NCBI GenBank assembly: GCA_965216195.1
Contig: OZ244151.1
Span: 2,976,001 to 3,040,000 of the forward strand
From: Aridibacter sp965216195
GTDB lineage: Bacteria > Acidobacteriota > Blastocatellia > Pyrinomonadales > Pyrinomonadaceae
DNA length: 64,000 nt
Direction: 5' to 3'
Shown here: positions 44,179 to 53,076 of the stretch, one piece after another
Position numbering within the stretch: position 1 is the stretch's first letter
Layout of the letters: every line of letters starts with the position of its first letter
The notes under the pieces: generated by a model
Told to the model about the DNA's origin: nothing
The model's database searches: none
The model's input: only the letters and a program-made list of their open reading frames with translations
Translations under genes and position numbers: made by a program

Positions 44179-44361
44179 TTATTCCTTACACTTCACATCC
44201 AAAGAATGCCCGCCCTTCCCGGCGTCTTTTACACAGCGATTTGCGCAGGTCTTCGTTATGTAATCAAGCCGCCTCTTGTTTTCCATGATTGCTTCTTCCT
44301 TCGTTGGCTTTCTCTTGCGTCTATCGGCAAGAGCGTTCGCTTCAGATGAGTCGAGCCAGAT
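44179..44361 (-). pseudogene. Possible gene remnant with lysine/cysteine-rich tail
   Basis: On the minus strand an open stretch reads IWLDSSEANALADRRKRKP and on through TCANRCVKDAGKGGHSLDVK to a TAA at 44179. It is flanked upstream in the same frame by a TAG (44362-44364). The only ATG inside (44286) would give 35 residues. The composition, with paired cysteines and a charged helix, looks genuinely coding, but no start or family is evident; it is either a small gene with a cryptic start or a decayed 3' end. The rest of the 348-bp gap to 44511 holds no other supported feature. Confidence 0.35.
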
Positions 44362-44510
44362 CTATTCGTGTCCGTCGGAAGGAAAGTCTACGATGCTGTC
44401 TTGATAAAGAATGTCTAGCGCGGTTGCATATCCGTTTTTTTGAAAATTACGCAGAATAAACGCTGATCTTTGGAAACATTTCTGATAGAATTTCGTTAAA
44501 ATCGTTAGCA

Positions 44511-45128
44511 ATGGCAAAAAAATTCGATACAAATCCGCTTGATCCGGGTTTTCCGGATCAGGCAAAAGCAAAAGTAGCAGAAACAACCCCACTTTCAAGC
44601 GCTAATGGCTCGACGGTGGAATTTGCTGATCCAGCAGAAACTGAGGAGCAGACGCGTAAATTCAACGACGCAAAATTTCGTTCTTTTAAAGACTCCTTTG
44701 GAATGGGCGAAGGCCCCGTGGAGCCCGTCGCGCAATCTTCTAGACAAACTGAGAATAAAAATCATAACATTGGCAGCATAAGTCTGCCGGAAAATGTTTT
44801 GCTCGCGCTTCCTTACGCGCCTTTTATGATTGGTTTGATAGCTGGCTTGATTGAATTGTTTTTTATTCCGAAAAGCGAGCCGAAAGTTCGCTTCCATGCG
44901 GCTCAGGGAGTAGCCGCTCATATCGGAATTCTTATTGTCACAACGGTTTTAGGTTTCGCCTCAATTGCCTCGGATCTGGCGGATGTAGCGAGCGGAATTT
45001 TTTCGCTAGTGACAACAATTATGCTGATAATTTTTGCTGTGAAGGCTTGGCAAGGCAAACCAATTCATATCGAAATGGTTCAGGATTTAACAGACTGGCT
45101 CGAAGAGAAAATCTCGCCGCAAAAATAA
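44511..45128 (+). CDS. DUF4870-like membrane protein
   Basis: 205 residues. The first 85 residues are a disordered acidic region rich in Glu/Thr/Ser (AETTPLSSANGSTVEFADPAE). From about residue 95 a Tic20/DUF4870-like core follows: LALPYAPFMIGLIAGLIELFF, HAAQGVAAHIGILIVTTVLGF and a third helix (IFSLVTTIMLIIFAVKAW). HAAQG is the family hallmark. Location: inner membrane. Role unknown in bacteria. It converges with phoU. Confidence 0.72.
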   Translation: MAKKFDTNPLDPGFPDQAKAKVAETTPLSSANGSTVEFADPAETEEQTRKFNDAKFRSFKDSFGMGEGPVEPVAQSSRQTENKNHNIGSISLPENVLLALPYAPFMIGLIAGLIELFFIPKSEPKVRFHAAQGVAAHIGILIVTTVLGFASIASDLADVASGIFSLVTTIMLIIFAVKAWQGKPIHIEMVQDLTDWLEEKISPQK

Positions 45129-45137
45129 GTAGTAACT

Positions 45138-45824
45138 TTATGCTGTATCTACTTTTTTCTTCTTCTTCTTCTTTCTGTGTTTAATAAACGCGGCTTCGGT
45201 TAAATAAACGTTCAATTCACAAATATCTTTTACGTAATCCCCAATTCGCTCAAGGTGTTTTGCAACAAAAAGTAGATGGGCGGCGGTTGCGGTAGTTTTT
45301 GGATTTTCAATCATTATTCCCATAAGTTTTTCGAAAACGCTGTTATACATTTTATCGATTTTCTTGTCCTGTTTTATCACTTGCCGGGAGATTTGTGCGT
45401 TTTCGGACGTGAAAGCATCGAGTGCAGTTTTGAGCATTTCGCCCACAATTTCAGCCATTTGAGGGAGTTCGACATAGTCTTCAAACTCTGGTTCGTCGTT
45501 TAAGATCAATACAGACTCAGCAATGTTAGCGGCATGGTCTGCTATCCGTTCAAGCACTGGGGTGATTTTGGCAACCGAAATTACAAATCTCAAATCGTGT
45601 GCCGCTGGCTGCTGGAGTGCGAGAATATTTATGCTCAGGCGATCAATCTCAAGCTCCATTTTATTGATTCGCTTATCGCCCTTGATCACACTTTTCGCAA
45701 GCGCCGAATCGCGACTTGTTAGAGACTGCATTGCGTTGTGAACCGCGGTTTCCGTTCCGCCTCCAAGCAATAAAAGTTTGTCCCTTAAAAGATCCAGTTG
45801 TTGATCTATTATTCTGTTTTCCAT
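45138..45824 (-). CDS. phoU: Phosphate transport regulator PhoU
   Basis: 228 residues, two PhoU repeats of three helices each, with the acidic metal-binding motifs ENKSVI-like DKRINKMELEIDR and E..D patterns (DKKIDKMYNSVFEKLM) typical of each half. PhoU links the Pst transporter to the PhoR kinase and represses the Pho regulon in high phosphate. It is last in the pstSCAB-phoU operon, 38 bp after pstB. The lysine/tyrosine tail (HRKKKKKKK) is an unusual extension of about 7 consecutive basic residues. Confidence 0.95.
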   Translation of the reverse strand: MENRIIDQQLDLLRDKLLLLGGGTETAVHNAMQSLTSRDSALAKSVIKGDKRINKMELEIDRLSINILALQQPAAHDLRFVISVAKITPVLERIADHAANIAESVLILNDEPEFEDYVELPQMAEIVGEMLKTALDAFTSENAQISRQVIKQDKKIDKMYNSVFEKLMGIMIENPKTTATAAHLLFVAKHLERIGDYVKDICELNVYLTEAAFIKHRKKKKKKKVDTA

Positions 45825-45862
45825 GTCAAAATTGTATCTTATAATGCAAACCGCCGATTTTT

Positions 45863-46633
45863 TTATCCAAATCTTCCGGTAATATAATCTTCTGTCAGTT
45901 TGTTTTCGGGACTCGTAAACATTATCTCCGTTGGGTTTACCTCAATTAACTTGCCGAGCATAAAAAAGGCAGTTTGATCCGAAACGCGGGCAGCTTGTTG
46001 CATATTGTGGGTAACGATCGCAATTGTGTACTTCTGTTTGAGTTCTACCACGAGTTCTTCGATCTTCTGAGTCGCGATCGGGTCGAGAGCCGAGGCAGGC
46101 TCGTCCATAAGTACGACCTCGGGCTGAACGGCGAGTGCGCGCGCAATACACAATCTTTGCTGTTGTCCTCCAGAGAGTCCAAAAGCCGAAGTGCTGAGAC
46201 GATCCTTTACCTCGTCCCAAAGCGCCGCATCAACCAGTGCTTTCTCAACCCGTTCGTCCAAATCTGAGCCACTCGAATGCATACGGTTGATTCGAATCCC
46301 ATAGGCAACATTGTCGTAAATCGACTTAGGAAAAGGATTCGACTTCTGAAAAACCATCCCAACCTTTCTTCTGAGCGCTACTACGTCGGTTTTAGGTGCG
46401 TAGATGTCCTTTCCATCGATCAAAACGGTTCCCTCGACGCGGGCAATCGGAATCGTGTCATTCATGCGATTCAGCGTGCGCAAAAAAGTTGATTTTCCGC
46501 AGCCGGATGGTCCCACAAACGCCATCACTTCGCGCTCCGGGATTTCCAGATTAACGTCGAAAAGGGCCTGATTACTTCCGTAGTAAAAATTCAGCCCTGA
46601 GATACTAATTTTACTTCCCATATCTTTCGTCAC
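45863..46633 (-). CDS. pstB: Phosphate ABC transporter ATP-binding protein
   Basis: 256 residues from a GTG at 46633; an ATG at 46621 is an alternative. Walker A is GPSGCGKST (about 38-46 by the longer start), the ABC signature LSGGQQQRLCIARAL, Walker B VVLMDEPASALDPIA, and the switch His is in AIVTHNMQQAARVSDQTAFF, which is the PstB-specific form. It drives phosphate import by PstSCA. It starts one base after the pstA stop codon, indicating translational coupling. Confidence 0.97.
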   Translation of the reverse strand: MTKDMGSKISISGLNFYYGSNQALFDVNLEIPEREVMAFVGPSGCGKSTFLRTLNRMNDTIPIARVEGTVLIDGKDIYAPKTDVVALRRKVGMVFQKSNPFPKSIYDNVAYGIRINRMHSSGSDLDERVEKALVDAALWDEVKDRLSTSAFGLSGGQQQRLCIARALAVQPEVVLMDEPASALDPIATQKIEELVVELKQKYTIAIVTHNMQQAARVSDQTAFFMLGKLIEVNPTEIMFTSPENKLTEDYITGRFG

Positions 46634-46634
46634 G

Positions 46635-47474
46635 CTAAAATTCTGTTTTTCGGGTGAGCAGCCTTACCAAAATATTTATTATTAAAATGAGTCCGACCAA
46701 AACCAATGTCGCAGCCCACGCCATTTGGTGCTCTACTTCAAACGGGCTGATCGCATAGTTATAAATCTGCACTGTCAATGATGACATCGGTTTATCAAAA
46801 AAGTAGTTATAAAACCGGCTGTTAAGTGCGGTAAATAAAAGCGGTGCTGTTTCTCCAGAAATCCTTGCGATCGCGAGCATAGCACCGGTTGCTATACCGG
46901 ATGCTGCAGCCGGCATCACAATATTCCACGTAACCCGCCACTGCGGTGCGCCGAGCGCAAGCGCTCCTTCCCTCATCGACTTCGGCACTAGACGAATCAT
47001 CTCTTCCGTTGTGCGGGCAACGATTGGAATCATTATTATTGCAAGCGATAATGCTCCGGCAAACCCCGATTGTCTTGTCATCGGCAATACAACAAGGGTG
47101 TAAATAAAGATTCCGACGATGATCGAAGGCACCCCGATCAATGTATCTGAAAGAAATCTAACGGTACTACCAAACCAATTGTCGCCAAATTCCGCTAGAT
47201 ATACTCCCGCGCCGATTCCGATCGGTAAGCCAATTAAGGAAGCCAATACACTCATCAACGCCGATCCTAAAATAGCGTTGCCAATACCGCCGCCCTCGCC
47301 AACCGGCTTTGGAGTATCGGTCAAAAACTCCCAGCTAATCACCGATAGACCTCGATACGCTATGTACACCAGGATGATCAGGAGAATAACGATCGCGATC
47401 ACCGCAGCCGAAGCCGTTATAGTAGTCATTATGCTACTGACGAGTTTTCTACGATTGTGAATTGCTTCGTTCAT
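46635..47474 (-). CDS. pstA: Phosphate ABC transporter permease PstA
   Basis: 279 residues with six predicted membrane segments. PstA hallmarks include FLTDTPKPVGEGGGIGNAILG (about 50-70) and the EAA-type loop LVPKSMREGALALGAPQWRVTWNIVMPAAASGIATGAMLAIARISGETAPLLFTA. It forms the channel half with PstC. It is 72 bp downstream of pstC and one base upstream of pstB. It is only marginally different in size from E. coli PstA (296). Confidence 0.97.
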   Translation of the reverse strand: MNEAIHNRRKLVSSIMTTITASAAVIAIVILLIILVYIAYRGLSVISWEFLTDTPKPVGEGGGIGNAILGSALMSVLASLIGLPIGIGAGVYLAEFGDNWFGSTVRFLSDTLIGVPSIIVGIFIYTLVVLPMTRQSGFAGALSLAIIMIPIVARTTEEMIRLVPKSMREGALALGAPQWRVTWNIVMPAAASGIATGAMLAIARISGETAPLLFTALNSRFYNYFFDKPMSSLTVQIYNYAISPFEVEHQMAWAATLVLVGLILIINILVRLLTRKTEF

Positions 47475-47546
47475 TCCTTCGAAGTTCGGCGTTCAGCGTT
47501 CAGGGTTAGAAAACGATCTACCTTGAACTCCCAACTCTAAACCCAT

Positions 47547-48476
47547 TTAGGTCACTTTTGCCGTTCCCGTTCCCTTCGCAACCCTTGCTACAAGCAGTTT
47601 CGCAAAGGCATTAACGATAAAAGTTACAAGAAAAAGCACCAATCCCATTTCAATCAGCGCACTCAGGTAAAGCTTGTCTGTAGCTTCAGCAAAATTTGCT
47701 GCTAATACTGAAGCAATCGTGTAAGCGGGTTCAAAAAGCGATGAAGAAATGGTCGGCGAGTTGCCAATCACCATCGTAACTGCCATCGTTTCGCCCAAAG
47801 CTCGTCCGAGACCTAAAACCACGGCGCCGGCAATTCCTGACGCGGCATTTCCAAGTACAATTTTCGTTGTCTCCCATTTGGTTGCGCCAAGTGCCAGAGC
47901 GGCTTCTCGCTGCGTGGTTGGAACAACTTCTAAAACATCGCGCACAACCGCAGTGATAATCGGCGTCACCATAATCGCCATTATGATTCCGCCGGTTAAC
48001 ATACCGATCCCGGTCAGACGTCCTTGAAAAAGCGGTATAAACCCAAAATATTCCTGCAAGAACCAGCCAAGATAGTTGCGTATAAAAGGTGCCAGAACAA
48101 AAATCCCCCAGAGCCCATAAACGACTGAAGGAATCGCAGCAAGCAGCTCAACCATAAAAGCTACCGGCGTAGCTACTTTTTTCGGCGCCTGCTCTACAAG
48201 AAAGATTGCTATCCCAAGCGAAAGCGGAACAGCAATTACGAGCGCGATCAGGGAGGATACAATTGTTCCGTAAATAAACGGGAGCGCCCCAAAAACATTC
48301 GTTGCAGGCTTCCATTGGCTTCCCGTCAAAAAACTCAAACCGGACGCCTTAATGGTAGGCAGCGAATTCCAAACCATCATAAAAATCATTGCAACGACGA
48401 TCAAAACAATCGTCGCGGCAAAGATAGATAAAATAGTTTGGAAAATCTTGTCTCCGAGTGAACCGGTTCTTGCCAA
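47547..48476 (-). CDS. pstC: Phosphate ABC transporter permease PstC
   Basis: 309 residues. The start is a TTG at 48476, six bases after the pstS stop; an AGGAG is further upstream but within the pstS end. Six hydrophobic segments plus an N-terminal one; the loop EVVPTTQREAALALGATKWETTKIVLGNAASGIAGAVVLGLGRALGETMAVTMVIGN is diagnostic of PstC. With PstA it forms the membrane channel. Tight spacing with pstS and pstA supports a single pst operon. Confidence 0.96.
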   Translation of the reverse strand: MARTGSLGDKIFQTILSIFAATIVLIVVAMIFMMVWNSLPTIKASGLSFLTGSQWKPATNVFGALPFIYGTIVSSLIALVIAVPLSLGIAIFLVEQAPKKVATPVAFMVELLAAIPSVVYGLWGIFVLAPFIRNYLGWFLQEYFGFIPLFQGRLTGIGMLTGGIIMAIMVTPIITAVVRDVLEVVPTTQREAALALGATKWETTKIVLGNAASGIAGAVVLGLGRALGETMAVTMVIGNSPTISSSLFEPAYTIASVLAANFAEATDKLYLSALIEMGLVLFLVTFIVNAFAKLLVARVAKGTGTAKVT

Positions 48477-48482
48477 AGGGAT

Positions 48483-49688
48483 TTACTCTCCTGCTTTTTT
48501 AGTTTTAGCCTTATCGCCTTCCGATCCGCTTTCTTCTTCTTTCTTAGTCTCCTCAGCTTTGCCGTCTTCAGCGTCAGTCACTCCGCCTTCGCGCAGGACT
48601 TTCCCGCCGGCTGTAATCGAGTTGATCTTAGCCTCAACTTTTTTTATAACTTCGTCCGGCAAAGGGGCATAATGAAGGTCTTTGGCAAACAGCGAACCAT
48701 CGTGAATCGCCCACCACAAAAAATCTACGAGTGCTTTACCTTTTGTCGCATCTTTTTGCTCCTTATAAGCCAGAATGTAGGTAAAGCTAGCGATCGGGTA
48801 GGTATTTTCCCCGCCGGCATTTGTAATACTAATTCGCAAATCATCGGGCATTTCATCTATCACACCATCCGCTGCCGCCGATATATTCTCGATGCTTGGT
48901 TCGACAAAATTTCCCGCCTTGTTCTTAATCAGCGCGACCGGCAGATCATTTTCTTTGGCATATGCAACCTCCACATACCCGATTGTGTTTGGAGTTTTCT
49001 TGACCTGTCCCATAACACCTTCGTTGCCCTTTCCGCCAATTCCAACACCTTGCACCCAATTGGGCTGCTTGCTGTATGTTATTTTTTCCTTAAATTCCGG
49101 CGAAACTTTGGCAAAGTAGTTTGTGAAAACTCCGGTAGTTCCGCTTGAATCCGAACGATAAACAGGCGTTATGTCCGAATCGGGTAATTCAACGCCTTCG
49201 TTATCAGATTTAATTTTCGGATCATTCCACTTTTTGATTTTGCCCAAGTAAATATCTGCAACTGTTTCAGGTGAAAATTTAAGGGGTTTTTCGATTCCCT
49301 CGAGGTTGTATGTTAAGACTACGGCACCCAAAACTGTCGGAATATGTATCAAATCGCTGTCCGCTTTTTTCAGATCCTCGTCTTTCATGGGATCATCGGA
49401 GGCCCCAAAATCTGCCGTCCTGTCAAGAATTGCCCTCTGTCCCGCCCCAGAACCGACCGATTGATAATCGATACGTATATTTGGGTTGAGCTTCCCATAT
49501 TCACTCATCCACTTTTGGTAGATGGGTCTCGGAAAGGTTGCTCCTGCGCCTTGGAGGTTAACGTTGCCGGCGCTACTTGTGGTTGAAGTGTCGTTGTTTT
49601 TTCCGATGGGATCACCGCTGCAAGCAAAGGCAAAAACCAATGTCGAAACCAAAAGCACCTTCAATAAATTTTGCATAAAATTTTTCAT
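48483..49688 (-). CDS. pstS: Phosphate-binding lipoprotein PstS
   Basis: 401 residues. It has a lipoprotein signal: LLVSTLVFAFACSGDP (lipid-modified Cys at about 23). The mature part has PstS motifs: NLQGAGATFPRPIYQKWMSEYG, DYQSVGSGAGQRAILDRTADFGASDDPM and PVYRSDSSGTTGVFTNYFAKVS, with Ser/Thr residues that clamp phosphate. A Lys/Glu-rich C-terminal tail (about 370-401) is an extension beyond the usual family. First gene of pstSCAB-phoU. Its upstream region contains a candidate PHO box. Confidence 0.95.
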   Translation of the reverse strand: MKNFMQNLLKVLLVSTLVFAFACSGDPIGKNNDTSTTSSAGNVNLQGAGATFPRPIYQKWMSEYGKLNPNIRIDYQSVGSGAGQRAILDRTADFGASDDPMKDEDLKKADSDLIHIPTVLGAVVLTYNLEGIEKPLKFSPETVADIYLGKIKKWNDPKIKSDNEGVELPDSDITPVYRSDSSGTTGVFTNYFAKVSPEFKEKITYSKQPNWVQGVGIGGKGNEGVMGQVKKTPNTIGYVEVAYAKENDLPVALIKNKAGNFVEPSIENISAAADGVIDEMPDDLRISITNAGGENTYPIASFTYILAYKEQKDATKGKALVDFLWWAIHDGSLFAKDLHYAPLPDEVIKKVEAKINSITAGGKVLREGGVTDAEDGKAEETKKEEESGSEGDKAKTKKAGE

Positions 49689-49830
49689 TTTTAACGAGAA
49701 TCTCCTTATATAATTTAGTTATCACCGCTATTTGCCCAAGCTTTCTGACCGACAGCAAAGCTCGATAAAACAAACGATTTTCATCTAAGCGAAAGCGGAT
49801 TATATTCGACTAAGAAGCAATTGTTGTTAA

Positions 49831-49891
49831 ATTATACTTAAATCTTTTGAGAAGGCTGTTTTTTACTGACAAATTTAACACTTAGTTAACA
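49831..49891 (-). promoter_or_regulatory. Candidate PHO box and -10 of the pst operon
   Basis: On the minus strand TGTTAAC (49891-49885) and TGTTAAA (49880-49874) form two 7-mers with an 11-bp period, the PHO-box layout (7 + 4). A TATAAT (49836-49831) lies further downstream; the distance is larger than in E. coli, so another -10 may be used. The orientation is towards pstS, with the ATG at 49688. Confidence 0.45.
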
Positions 49892-49904
49892 TTGTGGACA
49901 CACA

Positions 49905-50150
49905 ATGCTCCTACAATCATATTTTATACAGAAAAATTTAATAGCTAATAGTTTAAAAAATATGGATTTAGTAAATGATTTGGGCGCTGAAATTGCCTTC
50001 GCGGTTTTGGTAGAGAAGAAGTATAGCAATAAAATGCAGAATCAAGATGTTTTGTCCCTGATTAGCAGATTGAAAGAGATTTTGGAACCCGTTTCTACAA
50101 AGGATCACATCCACGAGGAAATCACACCCGGTACAATTAGTTTGAACTAG
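49905..50150 (+). CDS. Small helical protein of unknown function
   Basis: 81 residues, or about 62 if the ATG at 49962 is used (MDLVNDLGAEIAFAVLVEKK). The core resembles small phylum-typical proteins of the style 'DLANELSSEIAAAIL', with two predicted helices and no cysteines. The frame is intact and divergent from pstS. No known domain. The unclear start and lack of a good ribosome site keep confidence modest. The rest of the gap to 50343 has no gene. Confidence 0.5.
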   Translation: MLLQSYFIQKNLIANSLKNMDLVNDLGAEIAFAVLVEKKYSNKMQNQDVLSLISRLKEILEPVSTKDHIHEEITPGTISLN

Positions 50151-50343
50151 ACGCCATCCGCCGGTAACTTTTCCCCACTCCTGACTAGTGTTATTATTCG
50201 GCAAACTTCCGCGAGGTAGTTTTTCATCCCACAAGTGCGTCCCCCAATTTATTCGTTATTGCCTATTTGCACGGTATTGAATAAACTTATTAACAATTTC
50301 AACAAAATAAATAAACGGTTTTCGACTACATCGGGAGGATAAG

Positions 50344-51771
50344 ATGAAAAGATTCAGTCTGGGTAAAAACTTGGCAGCCATGTCTTTGGTTTGGGTAATG
50401 CTCGCTGCGCCGATGGCGGCACTTGCGCAAACCAAGATCAAGATGCCAAGAAATAAGTATAAGGTTCAAGATGATGTAAAAATCGGCCAACAATATTCCG
50501 CAAAGGTTGAGCAGCAACTCCCGATTTTAAATGATGCAGAAGCGGCGAGATACATCCAGGATGTTGGAAATCGTCTCGTACGCGCTATTCCAAGAGAATT
50601 TCAGCAGCCGGCTTTTCGGTATTCCTTTAAGATTGTAAATGCTCGAGATATAAATGCTTTTGCTCTTCCGGGTGTGCCGATGTACGTAAACCGAGGTCTG
50701 ATTGAAGTCGCTAAAAACGAAGGCGAACTCGCAGGTGTAATGGCGCATGAAATCAGCCACGGTGCGCTTCGTCATGGTACGGCGCAGGCTACAAAGCAAG
50801 GAAGTCTCGGAACCCAGCTCGGCCAACTTGGTATGATTTTGGGCGGAGCGATCTTGGGAGGGCAGGCAGGTGCCCAGCTAGGCATGATGGGAGCGATGGC
50901 GTGGCAAACTAAATATAGCCGTCAATACGAAACCCAGTCGGATATTTTGGGCGCGCGAATAATGGCAAACGCAGGTTACGATCCTGTCGATCTGGCCAAT
51001 ATGTTCAAAACGATTGCGGCTCAATCGAAGGGCGGTCGTCCGCCGGAATGGCTTTCAAGCCACCCCGATCCGCAAAAACGATATAATAATATTGTAAACG
51101 AAAGACGCATGCTGCGCGTTTCGTCAAATCCGATTAAGGTTACGCGCGGATTCGCCAGGATCAAGGAAAAACTTCGCGCGATGCCGCGTGCTCTATCCAT
51201 GAAGGAAATTGAGGCGCGTGCGAAAAATAATCCAAACGCCGGAAACACGCAAGCCAATTCGGAGATTTCTCGAGGTAGGTATTCGCGAAACGTACCGCTT
51301 CCTTCGAGCAGATCGAGAGCTTACAACGGCGGCAATCTGTTTCGGATAAACATTCCTAGCAACTGGAGACAATTCCCTAGTCAGGAATCGATCATGTTTG
51401 CACCCGAAGGTGCTTACGGAAACAAAGGAATTACCCACGGCGGAATGGTCGGTGTACAGGCTTCGCAGCAGCGAACTCTGGAAGGGGCGGTTGAGGAGTA
51501 TATTAACGGTGTTTTACAAGTCAATTCATATCTCAGGCGAACCTCGAATTACTCGCGTTTCAACCTAAGCGGCCGTAAGGCTTATGCGGTAAGACTCGCA
51601 GGCCGCTCGCCGGTAACTGGAACTACGGAATACGCGCTGATTTATATGACCAGGCTTCGCGACGGAAGACTGTTTTACGTAGTGGGCGTTGCACCGCAAC
51701 GGGATCAATATCGCTACAATAGCGCGTTTAACAGAATGGTCAGATCGGTTCAGATAAACCGTCAGGCGTAA
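50344..51771 (+). CDS. Secreted M48-family metallopeptidase
   Basis: 475 residues. Signal peptide about 1-29 (LAAMSLVWVMLAAPMAALAQ). The zinc motif HEISH is at 135-139 (AGVMAHEISHGALRHG), and the third ligand Glu is in YETQSDILGARIMANAGYDP near 196-205, a standard M48 pattern. BepA-like periplasmic proteases have this arrangement and then TPR repeats; here residues about 300-475 instead show a beta-rich module (NLFRINIPSNWRQFPSQES ... GRKAYAVRLAGRSPVTG). An excellent GGGAGGA ribosome site precedes ATG. It is followed by a strong hairpin (51786-51822). Role inferred: periplasmic protein quality control. Confidence 0.87.
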   Translation: MKRFSLGKNLAAMSLVWVMLAAPMAALAQTKIKMPRNKYKVQDDVKIGQQYSAKVEQQLPILNDAEAARYIQDVGNRLVRAIPREFQQPAFRYSFKIVNARDINAFALPGVPMYVNRGLIEVAKNEGELAGVMAHEISHGALRHGTAQATKQGSLGTQLGQLGMILGGAILGGQAGAQLGMMGAMAWQTKYSRQYETQSDILGARIMANAGYDPVDLANMFKTIAAQSKGGRPPEWLSSHPDPQKRYNNIVNERRMLRVSSNPIKVTRGFARIKEKLRAMPRALSMKEIEARAKNNPNAGNTQANSEISRGRYSRNVPLPSSRSRAYNGGNLFRINIPSNWRQFPSQESIMFAPEGAYGNKGITHGGMVGVQASQQRTLEGAVEEYINGVLQVNSYLRRTSNYSRFNLSGRKAYAVRLAGRSPVTGTTEYALIYMTRLRDGRLFYVVGVAPQRDQYRYNSAFNRMVRSVQINRQA

Positions 51772-51785
51772 ACTTCAGCAAATCG

Positions 51786-51828
51786 GATCATAGCTTTGGA
51801 ATAAACTTCCGGAGCTATGATCTTTATT
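51786..51828 (+). terminator. Terminator after the M48 gene
   Basis: A 10-bp perfect stem, GATCATAGCT (51786-51795) with AGCTATGATC (51813-51822), extended inwards by TTGGAA / TTCCGG, followed by TTTATT. It begins 15 bp past the stop of the metallopeptidase gene and lies before the next gene. Confidence 0.75.
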
Positions 51829-51855
51829 ACATCCCCCGATAAAACAAAAATTGAT

Positions 51856-53022
51856 ATGAAGAAATTATTTTTCCTATGTGTATTGGCGTGCATTTTAAGT
51901 TTCAGCGCCACCGGTTTTGCGCAAACTACTACTGCGTATCCCATCAATCAACAGGAATGCGGACGCAACAATTGGTCGCCGATTCAATGTGGTTTTTATC
52001 TTGAAGGTCATCAGGATGGTGCGAGCGACGCACGAAATAATCAGGACCACGATTATAAAAGGTATCGCCGAAAGTTTAACGATCAATACGAAACCTATTA
52101 CCGCGATGGCTATGATCGTGGCTATTCCAGCGTTACTCCTTTCGCGCGTTGGACAAATAAGCAAAAGGACGTCTATCGACGCGGCTACGAATTCGGCAGG
52201 GACGATAAACGCCGTGAAATCTCGCGACTCCCTGCGCGCTACGAAGGTCGCTATGACCGAGACTACGAAGCTTATTATCGACGCGGCTATTTTGATGGCT
52301 ACGACGGCAAACCGAGAACGTATGATGTTCCACTCGGTAGGCGCGGCAACATTAGGAGAAACACCAATCGAGGCTTTCCCGGAAGAAGAAATCCAAATCG
52401 ATTCGGCGCTCCAAACGGAACGTTGAGTTGGTCTGGACGCGTAGATGGAAGGGTAAACATCATTGTTCGTGGAAATACGGTTAGAACCCAAACTATCTCG
52501 GGAAGAAACTTGGGTGACGGATCAAAAACGCTTGGTACGTACCTGCCGCGCAGGACGTCGACGATTTCCGTACGAAAACGCGACGGTCGCGGTTCGGTTG
52601 CGGTTGTTCAGCAACCAAGCCGTATAAACAATTACACTACGATTGTTCAAATTAGCGATCCAAGACGCGGTGCTGACAATTATCAGGTCGACATTTCCTG
52701 GAAGGCTTCTAACGTATTTGAAACATATAGTTCGGGAAGACTACGTTGGAAGGGGCGCGTAGATCAAACCGTAAACATACGCATTGCCGGCGAAGACGTT
52801 GAAGACGTGGTTCTATCCGGTAGAGCAACGACAAACGTAAGCCACAATATGGACGGGTATTTGGCTCAGCGCGACGGGCGAATTGCGGTCAGGAAAATTA
52901 AGGGAAGGGGCTCGGTAACGATTCTTGAGCAGCCATCCCGTATGAACAATTACACCGCTGTAATTCAAATTTTCGACCCGAAATCAAGCGACGCTGAATA
53001 CGATATCGAAGTTACCTGGTAA
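51856..53022 (+). CDS. Secreted protein with two tandem beta-rich repeats
   Basis: 388 residues from ATG 51856. Signal peptide about 1-22 (LFFLCVLACILSFSATGFAQ). Residues 30-170 are rich in Tyr, Arg, Asp and Gly (EGHQDGASDARNNQDHDYKR; RDGYDRGYSS). From about 195 two copies of a 90-residue module follow: LSWSGRVDGRVNIIVRGNTV ... SRINNYTTIVQISDP and LRWKGRVDQTVNIRIAGEDV ... SRMNNYTAVIQIFDP. Both end in a Y-x-V/I-D/E-x-x-W strand. No enzyme motif. Surface or periplasmic location inferred. A hairpin terminator follows. Confidence 0.75.
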   Translation: MKKLFFLCVLACILSFSATGFAQTTTAYPINQQECGRNNWSPIQCGFYLEGHQDGASDARNNQDHDYKRYRRKFNDQYETYYRDGYDRGYSSVTPFARWTNKQKDVYRRGYEFGRDDKRREISRLPARYEGRYDRDYEAYYRRGYFDGYDGKPRTYDVPLGRRGNIRRNTNRGFPGRRNPNRFGAPNGTLSWSGRVDGRVNIIVRGNTVRTQTISGRNLGDGSKTLGTYLPRRTSTISVRKRDGRGSVAVVQQPSRINNYTTIVQISDPRRGADNYQVDISWKASNVFETYSSGRLRWKGRVDQTVNIRIAGEDVEDVVLSGRATTNVSHNMDGYLAQRDGRIAVRKIKGRGSVTILEQPSRMNNYTAVIQIFDPKSSDAEYDIEVTW

Positions 53023-53044
53023 GCGTTTTTTTAGTAGACTTAGG

Positions 53045-53076
53045 AGCTGGGATTTTTTCTCAGCTTCTATTTTTTT
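53045..53076 (+). terminator. Terminator between the repeat-domain gene and trmB
   Basis: Stem AGCTGGGA (53045-53052) with TCTCAGCT (53058-53065) and a T-rich loop, then TCTATTTTTTT. It lies 22 bp past the stop of the plus-strand gene; its tail overlaps the convergent trmB stop. Confidence 0.75.

Noticed and set aside
42523..44510. Integrative element at ssrA with att sites
   Set aside because: No integrase and no duplicated tmRNA end within the window; kept only as a low-level hypothesis.
44362..44598. Minus-strand frame of 78 residues opposite the DUF4870 gene start
   Set aside because: It is antisense to a well-supported gene start; leucine-rich low-complexity beginning and no ribosome site.
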